Part shown: positions 9,454-18,125 of the stretch, in pieces
Layout of the letters: each line of letters starts with the position of its first letter
Position numbering within the stretch: the first letter of the stretch is position 1
NCBI GenBank assembly: GCA_028283825.1
Contig: JAPWJW010000003.1
Location: 1,736,501-1,800,500, forward strand
Direction: 5' to 3'
DNA: 64,000 nt
Source: Azospirillaceae bacterium
GTDB lineage: Bacteria > Pseudomonadota > Alphaproteobacteria > Azospirillales > Azospirillaceae
Made by a program: the position numbers and the translations under genes
Notes under the pieces: generated by a model
Told to the model about the DNA's origin: nothing
The model's input: only the letters and a program-made list of their open reading frames with translations
The model's database searches: none

Positions 9454-9553
9454 CTAGGCCGCGACTGCGGCCGCCGGAACGTTTTGGGGAGCGTCAGCGG
9501 ACTGAAACGTGAGGACAAGCCAAAGGGCGGGATGGCCCTGCCGGCGTTTGAGG
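9454..9553 (+). repeat. interspersed multi-hairpin element, copy 4 (core)
   Basis: Stem 1 GGCCGC-GACT-GCGGCC, stem 3 CGTTTT/GAAACG with inner GC-GTCA-GC, a weaker stem 2 AGGGC/GCCCT, then CGGCGTTTGAGG. A second short tail CGGCGCCTGAGG follows at about 9569-9580, so the end of the element is partly duplicated before the upp stop codon. Confidence 0.82.
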
Positions 9554-9589
9554 AAAACCAAAAACCCCGGCGCCTGAGGAAAACAAAAA

Positions 9590-10240
9590 CTACTTGGTCC
9601 CGAACAGCCGGTCGCCGGCATCGCCCAGTCCCGGGACGATATAAGCGTCGTCGGTCAGGTGGCTGTCCAGGGCGGCGGTGTAGACCTTCACCGCCGGATG
9701 GGCGTCGTGGAAGACGCGCACGCCTTCAGGGGCAGAGACCAGGGCCATGAAGCGGATCTGGTCGTCCGTCACGCCGTGACGGTTCAGCACGTCCACGGCG
9801 TGCACGGCGGAATTGCCGGTGGCCAGCATGGGATCGACCAGGATGAAGGTGCGCCCGGCCGCAGCCGGCAGCTTCACCAGGTATTCCACCGGCTGCTTGG
9901 TCTCATGGTCACGGTAGAGGCCGATGTGCCCCTCGCGGGCACCGGGCATCAGTTCCAGCAGGCCTTCGGCCATCACCAGGCCGGCGCGCAGGATGGGCAC
10001 CACCGCCACCTTCTTGCCCTCGATCACCGGCGCGTCCATTTCCACCAGCGGCGTCTCGATCCGCTCCGTCGTCAGGGGCAGGTCGCGGGTCAACTCATAC
10101 CCCATCAGCAGCGCGATCTCGCGCAGCAGCTGGCGGAAACCCATGGTGGAACGCCGCTTGTCCCGCATATGCGACAGCTTGTGCTGGATCAGCGGGTGGT
10201 CGGCGACGAACAGGTTGGGGAAATCGGGGACGGTGCGCAT
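9590..10240 (-). CDS. upp: uracil phosphoribosyltransferase
   Basis: Upp salvages uracil with PRPP to form UMP. The 216-residue protein has the type I phosphoribosyltransferase fold: an N-terminal helix [20 protein letters not shown], the [20 protein letters not shown] stretch, the PRPP-binding loop [16 protein letters not shown] and the uracil-binding C-terminus [19 protein letters not shown] 10238-10240 gives the normal length; a longer in-frame start (10300) adds a hydrophobic stretch not seen in the family. It stands alone, convergent with the CorC-type gene. Confidence 0.96.
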   Translation of the reverse strand: MRTVPDFPNLFVADHPLIQHKLSHMRDKRRSTMGFRQLLREIALLMGYELTRDLPLTTERIETPLVEMDAPVIEGKKVAVVPILRAGLVMAEGLLELMPGAREGHIGLYRDHETKQPVEYLVKLPAAAGRTFILVDPMLATGNSAVHAVDVLNRHGVTDDQIRFMALVSAPEGVRVFHDAHPAVKVYTAALDSHLTDDAYIVPGLGDAGDRLFGTK

Positions 10241-10350
10241 GGGGGCGATGACCAGAATCGGAAGGGAAATGAGCCTCAAGCTAGCGGACCGTGCGACCAA
10301 GCGCCACCGTCGCGAAGCTGCAACAAAGGGATGCGATCCTGACCGGCTGG

Positions 10351-11205
10351 TCAGCCCGCCCGAACGACCTGATTACGGCCCTGGCGCTTGGCGGCGTAAA
10401 GTGCGGTATCGGCCTCGGCCACCAGATCCTCGGGGTCGCAATCGGACCGCGCCTCGGCCAGGCCGAAGCTGGCGGTGAAGCGGATGCTGCGCCCGCCGCC
10501 GATGGCGACGGCCATCGCCTCCATATCCTGGCGCAGGCGTTCCACCACGGCGTAGCCATCGGTCAGGTTGGCGTCCTTCAGCAGGATCAGGATCTCCTCG
10601 CCACCCAGGCGGAAGGCCTCATCAAAGCTGCGGATGCCCTGGTTGACGGCGCCGGCGGCGGCCATCAGCACGCGGTCGCCAGCCTCGTGCCCATAGGTGT
10701 CGTTGACCGTCTTGAACTTGTCGAGATCGCACAGCGCGATGCAGAAGGGCCGGCCGGTGCGGCGGAAGCGGTTGACCTCACGCTCCATCTCCTCCCGCAG
10801 GCCGGTGCGGTTGCGCAGGCCGGTCAGGGGATCGATGCCACTGCCGGCGATGCTGAACGCCCGCTCGATCCGGCGCAGCAGCTGCATGAACTCGTCAAAC
10901 TTCTCGATCACCGCCTCATATGCCGGCAGCGAGGGCGGCTGCCCTTCGGCCGCGCGCATCTGCACCAGGCGGGCCATGCGGTGCATCTGGTCATGCAGGG
11001 CGATCAGGCGGTCGATGGCGGGCTGGTCCGCCAGCTCACTGCCCGAGGCGCCGCGCACCCAGGCGGGGAAGGCCACAGGCGCGGGCACGACGCTGCCGTC
11101 ACCCTGGTTGAAGAACGCCGCGCGATGCCACAGGCCGATCCACCGAAGATGCTCATCCACCACGCCGGCCAGACCGGCGGCCGATGGAAGGGGGGACTCG
11201 TTCAT
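10351..11205 (-). CDS. diguanylate cyclase, DgcZ-like (CZB-type N-terminus plus GGDEF)
   Basis: The 284-residue soluble protein makes c-di-GMP from two GTP. Its C-terminal GGDEF domain (about residues 125-284) has [27 protein letters not shown] and the active-site motif GGEEI. An RxxD inhibitory site (RSFD) lies exactly five residues before it, so product feedback is expected. The first 120 residues align by eye with the zinc-sensing CZB domain of E. coli DgcZ: histidines in [13 protein letters not shown] and LHDQMHRMA are kept. The zinc-ligand cysteine is absent (AFPAWVRG where CxFGxW is usual), so zinc control may be lost or changed. No membrane segment is present. Confidence 0.88.
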   Translation of the reverse strand: MNESPLPSAAGLAGVVDEHLRWIGLWHRAAFFNQGDGSVVPAPVAFPAWVRGASGSELADQPAIDRLIALHDQMHRMARLVQMRAAEGQPPSLPAYEAVIEKFDEFMQLLRRIERAFSIAGSGIDPLTGLRNRTGLREEMEREVNRFRRTGRPFCIALCDLDKFKTVNDTYGHEAGDRVLMAAAGAVNQGIRSFDEAFRLGGEEILILLKDANLTDGYAVVERLRQDMEAMAVAIGGGRSIRFTASFGLAEARSDCDPEDLVAEADTALYAAKRQGRNQVVRAG

Positions 11206-11375
11206 TGGGGGAAAATGTCCCTGATGGCACCGTTGGACAAGCGCAGGTATTGGGCGCTGCCGCCGGCAAACAATGGCGATGCCCGTACTTTAGGTCATTC
11301 CCTCAGGGTTTGCATCGGCCTTGGCCCCACCCCTTGGGATAGGTGGTTTCCCTTGGGTGCAGGCATCATGGCGAT

Positions 11376-11493
11376 GGCATTTGATCGACACCGATCAAAT
11401 GCCCCCTCAGTCGCCGGGCGGCGGACATCCGTCCACCTTGGCTTCCTCAGTGAAGCCCTGCGGTGCTCACTGCAGGGCCGGCAGTCGCCGGCC
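11376..11493 (-). repeat. interspersed multi-hairpin element, copy 5 (variant with 3' hairpin)
   Basis: On the plus strand: hairpin GGCATTTGATC/GATCAAATGCC, then CCCTCAGTCGCCGG, stem 2 with loop ATCC (GGAC/GTCC), stem 3 AGTGA/TCACT around AGCCCTGCGGTGC, and stem 1 GGCCGGC-AGTC-GCCGGCC. The inner loop sequence is shared only with copy 13. It lies in the 340-base gap between ccmI and the diguanylate cyclase gene; apart from it that gap shows nothing I can name. Confidence 0.7.
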
Positions 11494-11545
11494 TTGAGCG
11501 ACGCGAGCCAAGGTCTCGTGCCACCCGCATGCGCCTTTTGGCTAC

Positions 11546-13163
11546 TCAACCGTTCAGGGCCTTCAGCCGGCCTTCCAGTTCCTTGCGGTCGTCCGACCCC
11601 TCGGGCAACAGGGGCAGCAGGCGGCCCCACAGGGCCTTGGCCTCGTCCTTGCGGCCCGCGTCGGCCGCGTCCAGGCCCAGGTACCACAACGCCTGGGGAT
11701 TGTCGGGCACGGCCTTCAGCACCACGCGCAGAGCCGTGAAGAAGGCCGACGGCGGGTGGCCGCCATCGGCCGGCAGCAGCACGCGGGCATAGGCCAGGTT
11801 GGTGTCCACGTCATCGGGGGCGGCCGCCACGGCCTTGGCCCAGGCCTCACGCGCCTTGGCCACATCGCCCGTCACCTCGTACGCCTGGGCCAGGTGACGC
11901 CAGCCCTCGGGCTTGGCCGGTTCCTTCTCCGCCGCCGCCTGAAGCTGGGCCAGCAGCGACTTCACCGTGGCGCTTTTCTGCTCCGGCGTCATGGTGGACG
12001 GGTCGGGCAGGCCGGGCGGCACCGTGGGTGCCGCTTGGGACACCGTGGCGCCGTAGCGCTTGGCGTTGGCCTCGGCCTCCACCGCCTTGTCGTTTTCGCC
12101 CAGCACGCGGTAGGCGCGGGCCAGGCGGCTCCAGCCTTCACCGTCGTCGGGTTTGTCCTTCAGGCGGGCGGCCAGGCGATCGACCATGCCGCGGATCATG
12201 GCGGACCGGTCGCCGGTCGACATGCCGGACGCCGCCGCCATGTCATCCGATGTCGGCCCGGGCGCCGCGGTGACCGGCGGCGGGTTGACGGGCGGGAGGG
12301 GTTGCGGCGTCACCGCCGCCGGGTCCATGCCGGCCTCGCTGGCGGCCTCGCCCAACTGCCCCCGCAGGAAGGGGACCCAGGACGCATCGGCCGGGCTTTC
12401 GGCCAGCAGGGCGGCCCAGCGGCTGACGGCGCCCTTCAGGTCGCCCGCCTGGCGGGTGGCCAAGCCATCGTAATAACGCGCCCGCGGTTCCTTGGGGTTC
12501 AGGGCCAGCGCCTTGGCCAGGGCGGCCTTGGCCTCCGGCCCGACCACGCCGTCGGCCGCCAGCACCAGCGCCTCAGCCATGGAGGCTTGAAGATTGGCGT
12601 CATCCGGCGCCAGGGGCCACGGCCTGGGCCCAGGAGGTGGCCGCCTGGTCGTTCTGGTTCAGCATGCCCTGGGTGGTGGCCAGCGCCTTCCATGCCTCAA
12701 GGTCTTTCGGGTTCGCCGCCACCCGATCCTGCAACGTCTTCAGCACCGCCTGGGCCTGCTGGGCGGGCCCCTGGTCGGTGCGGGCCGCCGCCGGCTGGGC
12801 CGGCAGGTCGGGACTGCCCAGACGCAGGTAGATGCCCATGGTCAGCAGCGGCACGGCCACCATCAGCGCGGTGGCCAGCTTGCGCGCCGGCTTGGGCGCC
12901 GCCGACGCCGACGGTGCAGCCGCCTTGGCCCGGCTCGAGGCCGCCAGCAGCCGGCGCCCGACCTCCGCCCGCGCGGCCGTCGCCTGGTCGTCGGTCAGCA
13001 GGCCGCGCGCCACATCGCGCTCAACCTCCGCCATCTGATCCTTGTAGATGTCGACCTCGGGCGTGCCGGCATCCACCGTCTTGGGCGGCACCATCAGCGG
13101 GCGCAGCAGGGCCAGCAGCACGCCGGCGGTCAGCAGGGCCGCCGCGATCCAGAACGCGATCAT
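11546..13163 (-). pseudogene. ccmI: CcmI (CycH), cytochrome c biogenesis TPR protein, broken by a +1 frameshift
   Basis: CcmI holds apocytochrome c for haem attachment by CcmF/CcmH. The N-terminal part (from ATG 13161-13163) has a membrane anchor MIAFWIAAALLTAGVLLALLR, a cytoplasmic loop, a second helix (ATALMVAVPLLTMGIYL) and the first TPR stretch DLEAWKALATTQGMLNQ. The frame breaks at the CCCC run 12613-12616. Removing one base restores WAQAVALAPDDANLQASM and continues through TPR repeats (GWSRLARAYRVLGENDKAVEA, GWRHLAQAYEVTGDVAKAREA) to the stop at 11546, giving about 538 residues. Both halves are otherwise intact and conserved, so sequencing error is the likeliest cause. It overlaps ccmH by ATGA. 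Confidence 0.85.
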
Positions 13164-13639
13164 GCCGGGCCCTTCCCCTCATCGTCTTCACGCATCAGCA
13201 CGGCCAGTTGCGCCTTTTCCTCCGCCGACAGCGGCGGGGCCACCGCCTCCGCCCGCCGCCGGCCTTTCAGCACCAGCACCAGGCCACCGCCCAACAGCAG
13301 GGCGAAGGGCCCGAACCACAGCAGATAGGTCGCCGGTTTCACCGGCGGACGCAGCAGGACGTAGTCGCCGTAACGGTCGGTCAGGAAAGCCACCGCCTGC
13401 GTGTCGGTGTCCCCCTTCACCAACCGCTCACGCAGCAGCAGGCGCAGGTCGCGCGCCAGGGGCGCGTCACTGTCGTCGATGGACTGGTTCTGGCAGACCA
13501 GGCAGCGCAAATCCTTGGAGATGGCGCGCGCCCGCGCCTCCATCGCCGGGTCGGACAGCATCTCATCCGGCTGGACGGCCCAGGCGTTGGCCGACAGCAG
13601 GACGGCCGACAGGGCCAGAGCGGAAAGTCCCCGTCTCAC
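13160..13639 (-). CDS. ccmH: CcmH/CycL, apocytochrome c thiol reductase
   Basis: CcmH reduces the CxxCH disulfide of apocytochrome c before haem ligation. The protein has a signal peptide (RRGLSALALSAVLLSANAWA), the redox motif LRCLVCQNQSIDDSDAPLARD, and one C-terminal membrane helix TYLLWFGPFALLLGGGLVLV followed by a charged tail. The likely start is GTG at 13637-13639, giving 159 residues; no ATG gives a sensible signal peptide. That GTG overlaps the outer end of repeat copy 6, and no clear Shine-Dalgarno precedes it, so translation may depend on coupling or on the element. The stop overlaps the ccmI ATG. Confidence 0.9.
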   Translation of the reverse strand: MRRGLSALALSAVLLSANAWAVQPDEMLSDPAMEARARAISKDLRCLVCQNQSIDDSDAPLARDLRLLLRERLVKGDTDTQAVAFLTDRYGDYVLLRPPVKPATYLLWFGPFALLLGGGLVLVLKGRRRAEAVAPPLSAEEKAQLAVLMREDDEGKGPA

Positions 13640-13807
13640 ACCAGCGGCACGAGATTTCGACTCGTGCCGCTGTAGGCTCCGACCGGGGCCGCCGGAAGTT
13701 TTAGGGCGCGACGCCGCCCTTGAACTGAGGAAGCCAAGCCCGCGGATGCGGGCGCCCGGCGTTTGAGGGGCGGTGTTTGAGCGGTCACGATCAAACACCG
13801 CGCGTGT
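13638..13807 (+). repeat. interspersed multi-hairpin element, copy 6 (full length)
   Basis: All five stems are present. A 5' hairpin GCGGCACGAG/CTCGTGCCGC comes first, then stem 1 GGCTCC-GACC-GGGGCC and stem 3 AGTTTTA/TTGAACT enclosing AGGGCG/CGCCCT. Stem 2 GCCCGC-GGAT-GCGGGC and the 3' hairpin CGGTGTTTGA/TCAAACACCG follow. The outermost bases ACAC and GTGT are complementary. It is embedded in the ccm operon between ccmG and ccmH, on the strand opposite to transcription. Confidence 0.88.
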
Positions 13808-13821
13808 CATTGGCCCCCACC

Positions 13822-14367
13822 TCATTTCGACAGCTCTTTGATCAGGGGCAGGATGCGGTTCTGCAGATCCTGCGGGGTGATGGGGCCGACCTGGCGATAG
13901 CGGATGCGGCCCTGGCGGTCGATGACGTAGGTCTCCGGCACGCCGTAGACGCCGAAATCGATGGCGGTGCGGCCGTCATAGTCCATGGCGACGGCGCTGA
14001 ACGGGTTGCCCTCGCGCGCCAGCCAGGCCTGGCCGTCGGCCGCCTTGTCCTTGTAGTCGATGCCGCGGATGTCGATGCCCTGCCCCGCCATGTTCAGCAG
14101 CAGGGGATGTTCCACCCGGCAGGGCGCGCACCAGCTGGCCCAGAAGTTGACCAGCTGGACCTTGCCGTTGCCCAGACCGGTGGAGGCGACACCCGGCTGG
14201 CCGTCCACCAGGGGCGGCAGGTCGAAGTCCGGGACCGGCTTGTCGATCATGACCGACGGCAGGATGTCGGGCGTGTCGCCCCGGTCCATCTGTTTCAGGC
14301 GCACGCCGAACCAGCCGGCCAGACCCAGGAACAGCACCAGGGGAATCAGGAACATCAGGCGACGCAT
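13822..14367 (-). CDS. ccmG: CcmG/DsbE, cytochrome c biogenesis thioredoxin
   Basis: This 181-residue periplasmic thioredoxin passes electrons from DsbD/CcdA to CcmH. It has an N-terminal membrane anchor MRRLMFLIPLVLFLGLAGWF, then KPVPDFDLPPL and VQLVNFWASWCAPCRVEHPLL with the active-site CAPC. The cis-proline region GVYGVPETYVIDRQGRIRYR is followed by the final helix. The acidic and GVxGVPET features are those of DsbE rather than a generic thioredoxin. It lies 10 bases downstream of ccmF. The gap to ccmH is filled by repeat copy 6. Confidence 0.95.
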   Translation of the reverse strand: MRRLMFLIPLVLFLGLAGWFGVRLKQMDRGDTPDILPSVMIDKPVPDFDLPPLVDGQPGVASTGLGNGKVQLVNFWASWCAPCRVEHPLLLNMAGQGIDIRGIDYKDKAADGQAWLAREGNPFSAVAMDYDGRTAIDFGVYGVPETYVIDRQGRIRYRQVGPITPQDLQNRILPLIKELSK

Positions 14368-14377
14368 GCGGGGGCCC

Positions 14378-16366
14378 TTATTCGGCGGGGGCGACGGCGG
14401 CCGGAACGGCGGCGCGCTTTTGCGGCACGCCCACGCGCAGGCGGCGATCGGACAGGCTGACCAGGCCGCCGGCCATCATCAGGATGGCGCCCACCCAGAT
14501 CCACGGCACCAGCGGGTGGCGGTAGAAACGGGTGTTGTAGCCGGTGCCGTCCGGCGCCGGTTCACCCACCACAGCGTAAAGGTCGCTGAAGAAATTGGTG
14601 TGGATGGCAGCCCCAGTCGTCGTCATGCGGGTGACGGGGTAGAAGCGCTGCTCCGGCGCCAGCTTGGCCACGAAATCGCCGTGGCGGGTGACGGTCAGCT
14701 GGGCGCGCCGGGCGGTGTAGTTGGGCCCCGGCGCCTCGACCACGTCATCCAGGCGGAAACTGTAGCCGGCCAAGTCCACCGACTGCCCGATGTGCAGCAC
14801 CTGGATGGCCTCCGCCGTCCAGGCCGACGTGCCGACCATGCCGGCCACCGCCACGCCCATGCCGGCATGGGCCAGGGCCGTGCCCCAGACGCCGCGCGGC
14901 AGGTGGCGGGCGCGATGCAGGCTGTCGGCCAGCGGGATGCGGAACAGGCGGATACGCTCCACCACCTCAACCATCGATCCCATGACCACCCAGCCGGCCA
15001 GGCCCAGGGCCAGCAGCGCCAGCACCGGCTTGGTGCCCGCCAGCCACAGGCCGGCCAGGGCCGCGACCACGCCGACCACACCGGCGATCCACAGGCGGCC
15101 CAGCACACCGGCCAGGTCCGCCCGCTTCCACGACAGCATCGGGCCCAACGCCATGACGGCGATCAGCGGCACCATCAGCGGCAGGAAGGTGGCGTTGAAG
15201 AAGGGCGGGCCGATGGAGATTTTGCCGCCACCGACCGCGTCCATGAACAGGGGGTAGAGCGTGCCCAGAAAGACGGTGGCGCAGGCGGTGGACAGCAGCA
15301 GATTGTTCAGCACCAGCCCACCCTCGCGGCTGATGGGGGAAAACAGGCCGCCGGCCTTCAGCACCGGCGCCCGCACGGCATAGAGCAGCAGGGCGCCGCC
15401 GGTGGCCACCACCAGCAGGGCCAGGATGAAGACGCCGCGCGCCGGGTCGGACGCGAAGGCGTGGACCGACGTCAGCACGCCGGAGCGCACCAGGAAGGTG
15501 CCCATCAGCGACAAGGCGAAGGTGATGATGGCCAGCAGGATGGTCCAGCTTTTCAGCGTGTCGCGCTTTTCCACCACGATGGCGGAATGCAGCAGCGCCG
15601 TGCCAGCCAGCCAGGGCATCAGGCTGGCGTTTTCCACCGGGTCCCAGAACCACCAGCCGCCCCAGCCCAGGGTGTAGTAGGACCACCACGACCCCATGGC
15701 GATGCCCAGGGTCAGCGACGACCAGGCGATCAGGGTCCAGGGCCGCACCCAGCGCGCCCAGGCGGCGTCCACCCGCCCCTCCAGCAGCGCGCCGGCAGCG
15801 AAGGAGAAGCAGAGGGAGAAGCCGACATAACCCAGGTAGAGGAAGGGCGGATGGAAGGCCAGGCCCGGGTCCTGCAGCAGCGGGTTCAGGTCATGACCGT
15901 TCAGGGGTGCCGGATCCACCCGGGTGAAGGGGTTGCTGGTTTCCACCATGAACAGCAGGAAACCGACGCCGATCATGCCCTGCACCGCCAGGACGCGGGC
16001 GCGCAGGGATGCCGGCAGGTTGCGACCGAAGGCGGCGACCAGGGCGCCGAACAGCGCCAGGATCAGCACCCACAGGACCAGCGAGCCCTCGTGGTTGCCC
16101 CAGACGCCGGCCACTTTATAGAGCATGGGCTTGTCGGTGTGGCTGTTCTGCACGACGTTCAGGACGCTGAAGTCCGAGACGATGTGGGCGTATTCCAGGG
16201 CGCCGAACGCCAGCGCCAAGGCCGCGAACTGGCAGTAGGCCGCCGTGCGTCCCACCTCCATCAACGCCATCTTGCCGCGCGCCGCCCCCCACAGGGGCAC
16301 GACCGACTGGATCAGGGCCAGGCTGAGCGCCAGCACCAGCGCGTAATGTCCAAGCTCGGGGATCAT
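14378..16366 (-). CDS. ccmF: CcmF, haem lyase subunit of cytochrome c maturation System I
   Basis: The 662-residue multi-spanning protein attaches haem to apocytochrome c. It shows the expected set of about 15 hydrophobic segments and the tryptophan-rich haem-handling domain GWGGWWFWDPVENASLMPWL. Conserved histidines are in VWGNHEGSLVLWVLIL and in the loop before LHSAIVVEKRDTLKSW. The long C-terminal periplasmic part (about residues 490-620) contains YSFRLDDVVEAPGPNYTARR and FYPVTRMTTTGAAI. Length agrees with the family (640-665). It sits between ccmE and ccmG in conserved order. Confidence 0.97.
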   Translation of the reverse strand: MIPELGHYALVLALSLALIQSVVPLWGAARGKMALMEVGRTAAYCQFAALALAFGALEYAHIVSDFSVLNVVQNSHTDKPMLYKVAGVWGNHEGSLVLWVLILALFGALVAAFGRNLPASLRARVLAVQGMIGVGFLLFMVETSNPFTRVDPAPLNGHDLNPLLQDPGLAFHPPFLYLGYVGFSLCFSFAAGALLEGRVDAAWARWVRPWTLIAWSSLTLGIAMGSWWSYYTLGWGGWWFWDPVENASLMPWLAGTALLHSAIVVEKRDTLKSWTILLAIITFALSLMGTFLVRSGVLTSVHAFASDPARGVFILALLVVATGGALLLYAVRAPVLKAGGLFSPISREGGLVLNNLLLSTACATVFLGTLYPLFMDAVGGGKISIGPPFFNATFLPLMVPLIAVMALGPMLSWKRADLAGVLGRLWIAGVVGVVAALAGLWLAGTKPVLALLALGLAGWVVMGSMVEVVERIRLFRIPLADSLHRARHLPRGVWGTALAHAGMGVAVAGMVGTSAWTAEAIQVLHIGQSVDLAGYSFRLDDVVEAPGPNYTARRAQLTVTRHGDFVAKLAPEQRFYPVTRMTTTGAAIHTNFFSDLYAVVGEPAPDGTGYNTRFYRHPLVPWIWVGAILMMAGGLVSLSDRRLRVGVPQKRAAVPAAVAPAE

Positions 16367-16390
16367 GGGTTTATCCGGGCGGCCGAAGGA

Positions 16391-16885
16391 TCAGGGATTG
16401 GTGCGCAGGGTGGAGGTCTGGTGTTCCTCCCCCGCGGCGACGGGGGCGTTCTCGCCCGGCTTGCCGGGGTGCCCCGCCCGCTTCAGCGCGTCGGCCACGT
16501 CGGGCGGCATGTACTTCTCATCATGCTTGGCCAGCAGTTCGGTGGCGACGAAGGTACCGTCCGCACCCAGCTTGCCCTCCGCCACCACGCCCTGCCCCTC
16601 ACGGAACAGGTCGGGCAGGATGCCGGTGTAGGTGACGGGCAGCGACCGGGCGGTATCGGTCACCTGGAAGGTGACGGTCATGCCGGCGTCATGCTTCAGG
16701 CTGCCGGCCTCCACCAGGCCGCCGATGCGCACGGTGCGCGCCCCCGGCGGCCGGGCCGCCAGGTCGGACGGGCTGTAGAAGAAGACGATGTTGTCGCGGA
16801 AGGCCGACAGGGTAAGCGCGGTGGCGGTGCCCAGGCACAGCAGGGCCAGCACCAGGATCATCAGGCGGCGGCGCTTGCGGGTCAT
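16391..16885 (-). CDS. ccmE: CcmE, haem chaperone
   Basis: CcmE binds haem covalently in the periplasm and delivers it to CcmF. The 164-residue protein starts [24 protein letters not shown] (basic anchor plus one helix), followed by the OB-fold strands [20 protein letters not shown] and [19 protein letters not shown]. The haem-binding histidine lies in [14 protein letters not shown], the diagnostic H-x-x-x-Y motif. The start codon overlaps the ccmD stop as ATGA. Confidence 0.96.
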   Translation of the reverse strand: MTRKRRRLMILVLALLCLGTATALTLSAFRDNIVFFYSPSDLAARPPGARTVRIGGLVEAGSLKHDAGMTVTFQVTDTARSLPVTYTGILPDLFREGQGVVAEGKLGADGTFVATELLAKHDEKYMPPDVADALKRAGHPGKPGENAPVAAGEEHQTSTLRTNP

Positions 16886-17109
16886 GCCGCCCCCCCGGAT
16901 GAACCTTCCGTGGCGGGCGTGACGGTGGGCGCGGCGGCCTTGCCGCGCCGGCGGCGGGGCTGGGCCTGTTCCAGTGCCGCCAGCGTGCGTTCCACGCGGC
17001 GCAGCCCCGTGAGGCTGAGCGCCAACAGGCCCACCAGGACCAAGGCGGCAGCCCCGTAGGATGACCAGACATAGGCGGCGTATCCGCCCATCGACAGGAA
17101 CCCGTCCAT
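16882..17109 (-). CDS. ccmD: CcmD, haem exporter subunit
   Basis: CcmD is a small membrane protein that helps release haem-loaded CcmE from CcmC and the CcmAB ABC complex. The 75-residue product has [19 protein letters not shown], one hydrophobic helix ([13 protein letters not shown]), then a basic cytoplasmic tail [20 protein letters not shown]. The GGYAxYVWxSYG opening is family-specific, which is why I start at 17107-17109 rather than ten codons earlier. The C-terminal 20 residues are longer than usual. It overlaps ccmE by four bases. Confidence 0.93.
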   Translation of the reverse strand: MDGFLSMGGYAAYVWSSYGAAALVLVGLLALSLTGLRRVERTLAALEQAQPRRRRGKAAAPTVTPATEGSSGGAA

Positions 17110-17181
17110 CACACTCTCGAAAACAGCGGCAACCGCCAATCACAGAAATGCAAGGCTATCACGGCCACCGTCCCGGGGCCG

Positions 17182-17898
17182 TCAGCCAACTTGTCCCAGC
17201 CTCAGGGTCTGCACCCGCCGGGCCAGCAAACCGGCCCGCACCCGCAGGATGACCACGGCCACGAAATAGCTCTGGAACGCCACCGCCAGGATCAGCAGCG
17301 GCCACAGCATGCTGGCGGCGATGGTGGGACCGCCCAGGCGGAAGACGCTGGCCGGCTGGTGCAGGGTGTTCCACCATTCCACCGAGAACTTGATGATGGG
17401 CACGTTCACCGCCCCCACCAGCAGCAGGATGTTGCCGGCCTTGGCACCCCGCGCCGGGTCGTCGAAGGCGTCCACCAGGGCCATGTAGCCCAGGTACAGG
17501 AAGAACAGCACCAGCACGCTGGTCAGGCGGGCGTCCCACACCCACCAGGTGCCCCACATCGGGGCACCCCACAGCGACCCGGTCAGCAGGCAGAGGGCGG
17601 TGAAACCGGCGCCCAGCGGGGCGGCGGCCTTGGCGTAGACCTCGGCCAGCGGATGCTTCCACACCAGGGCCGCGGCGGCGGCCACGGCCATGGTGGTGTA
17701 GGTGAACATGCTCATCCACGCGGCGGGCACGTGGATGTACATGATGCGCACCGTGTCCTTCTGCTGATAGTCGGGCGGCGAGGCCACCAGCGCCAGATAC
17801 AACCCCGCCACGAAGCAGACCGCCGACAGGCCCGCGGCCCAGGGCAGCACGGCGTTGGCGATCTTCAGGAAGCGGGCGGGGTTGGCGAAGCGATGCAT
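17182..17898 (-). CDS. ccmC: CcmC, haem exporter permease/haem loader
   Basis: CcmC presents haem to CcmE. The 238-residue membrane protein has six hydrophobic segments and the tryptophan-rich WWD-type motif in MWGTWWVWDARLTSVLVLFF, plus conserved histidines in IMYIHVPAAWMSMF and WWNTLHQPASVF that axially bind haem. Length matches the family. It is separated from ccmB by 227 bases containing repeat copy 7, so the operon is interrupted by an element but order and strand are kept. Confidence 0.96.
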   Translation of the reverse strand: MHRFANPARFLKIANAVLPWAAGLSAVCFVAGLYLALVASPPDYQQKDTVRIMYIHVPAAWMSMFTYTTMAVAAAAALVWKHPLAEVYAKAAAPLGAGFTALCLLTGSLWGAPMWGTWWVWDARLTSVLVLFFLYLGYMALVDAFDDPARGAKAGNILLLVGAVNVPIIKFSVEWWNTLHQPASVFRLGGPTIAASMLWPLLILAVAFQSYFVAVVILRVRAGLLARRVQTLRLGQVG

Positions 17899-18000
17899 GC
17901 CCCGTTATGTACCACTTCCCCCGCCCTTTGCCACCGCCCCACACCATGAATTGATGTGGATCAGGCCTAATGATGTACTGGGCGAATGTTTGTCATTCCC

Positions 18001-18124
18001 CCCTCAATCGCCGGGCGCCGGCATCCGCCGGCTGGGCTTCCTCGATTTCCAGTCCACCTTCGGTTCCCCGAAAATCTCCGGCGGACGCAGTCGCGTCCTA
18101 CAGCGGCAGGCCTGCCTGCTGCTG
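18001..18124 (-). repeat. interspersed multi-hairpin element, copy 7 (with short 5' hairpin)
   Basis: Plus-strand order is CCCTCAATCGCCGG, stem 2 GCCGGC-ATCC-GCCGGC, stem 3 GATTTC/GAAAATC with inner ACC-TTC-GGT, stem 1 GGACGC-AGTC-GCGTCC, CTA, then a short hairpin around GGCAGGCCTGCC. It ends one base from the ccmB stop codon, but in the opposite orientation to most copies. The inner ACC/GGT pair replaces the common GC/GC pair, a compensatory change. Confidence 0.85.
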
Positions 18125-18125
18125 A

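Noticed and set aside
14060..17059. Open frame of 999 codons on the plus strand opposite ccmF-ccmE
   Set aside because: It is antisense to well-conserved ccm genes, has low-complexity composition rich in Arg, Gly, His and Gln, and is a typical GC-rich shadow frame.
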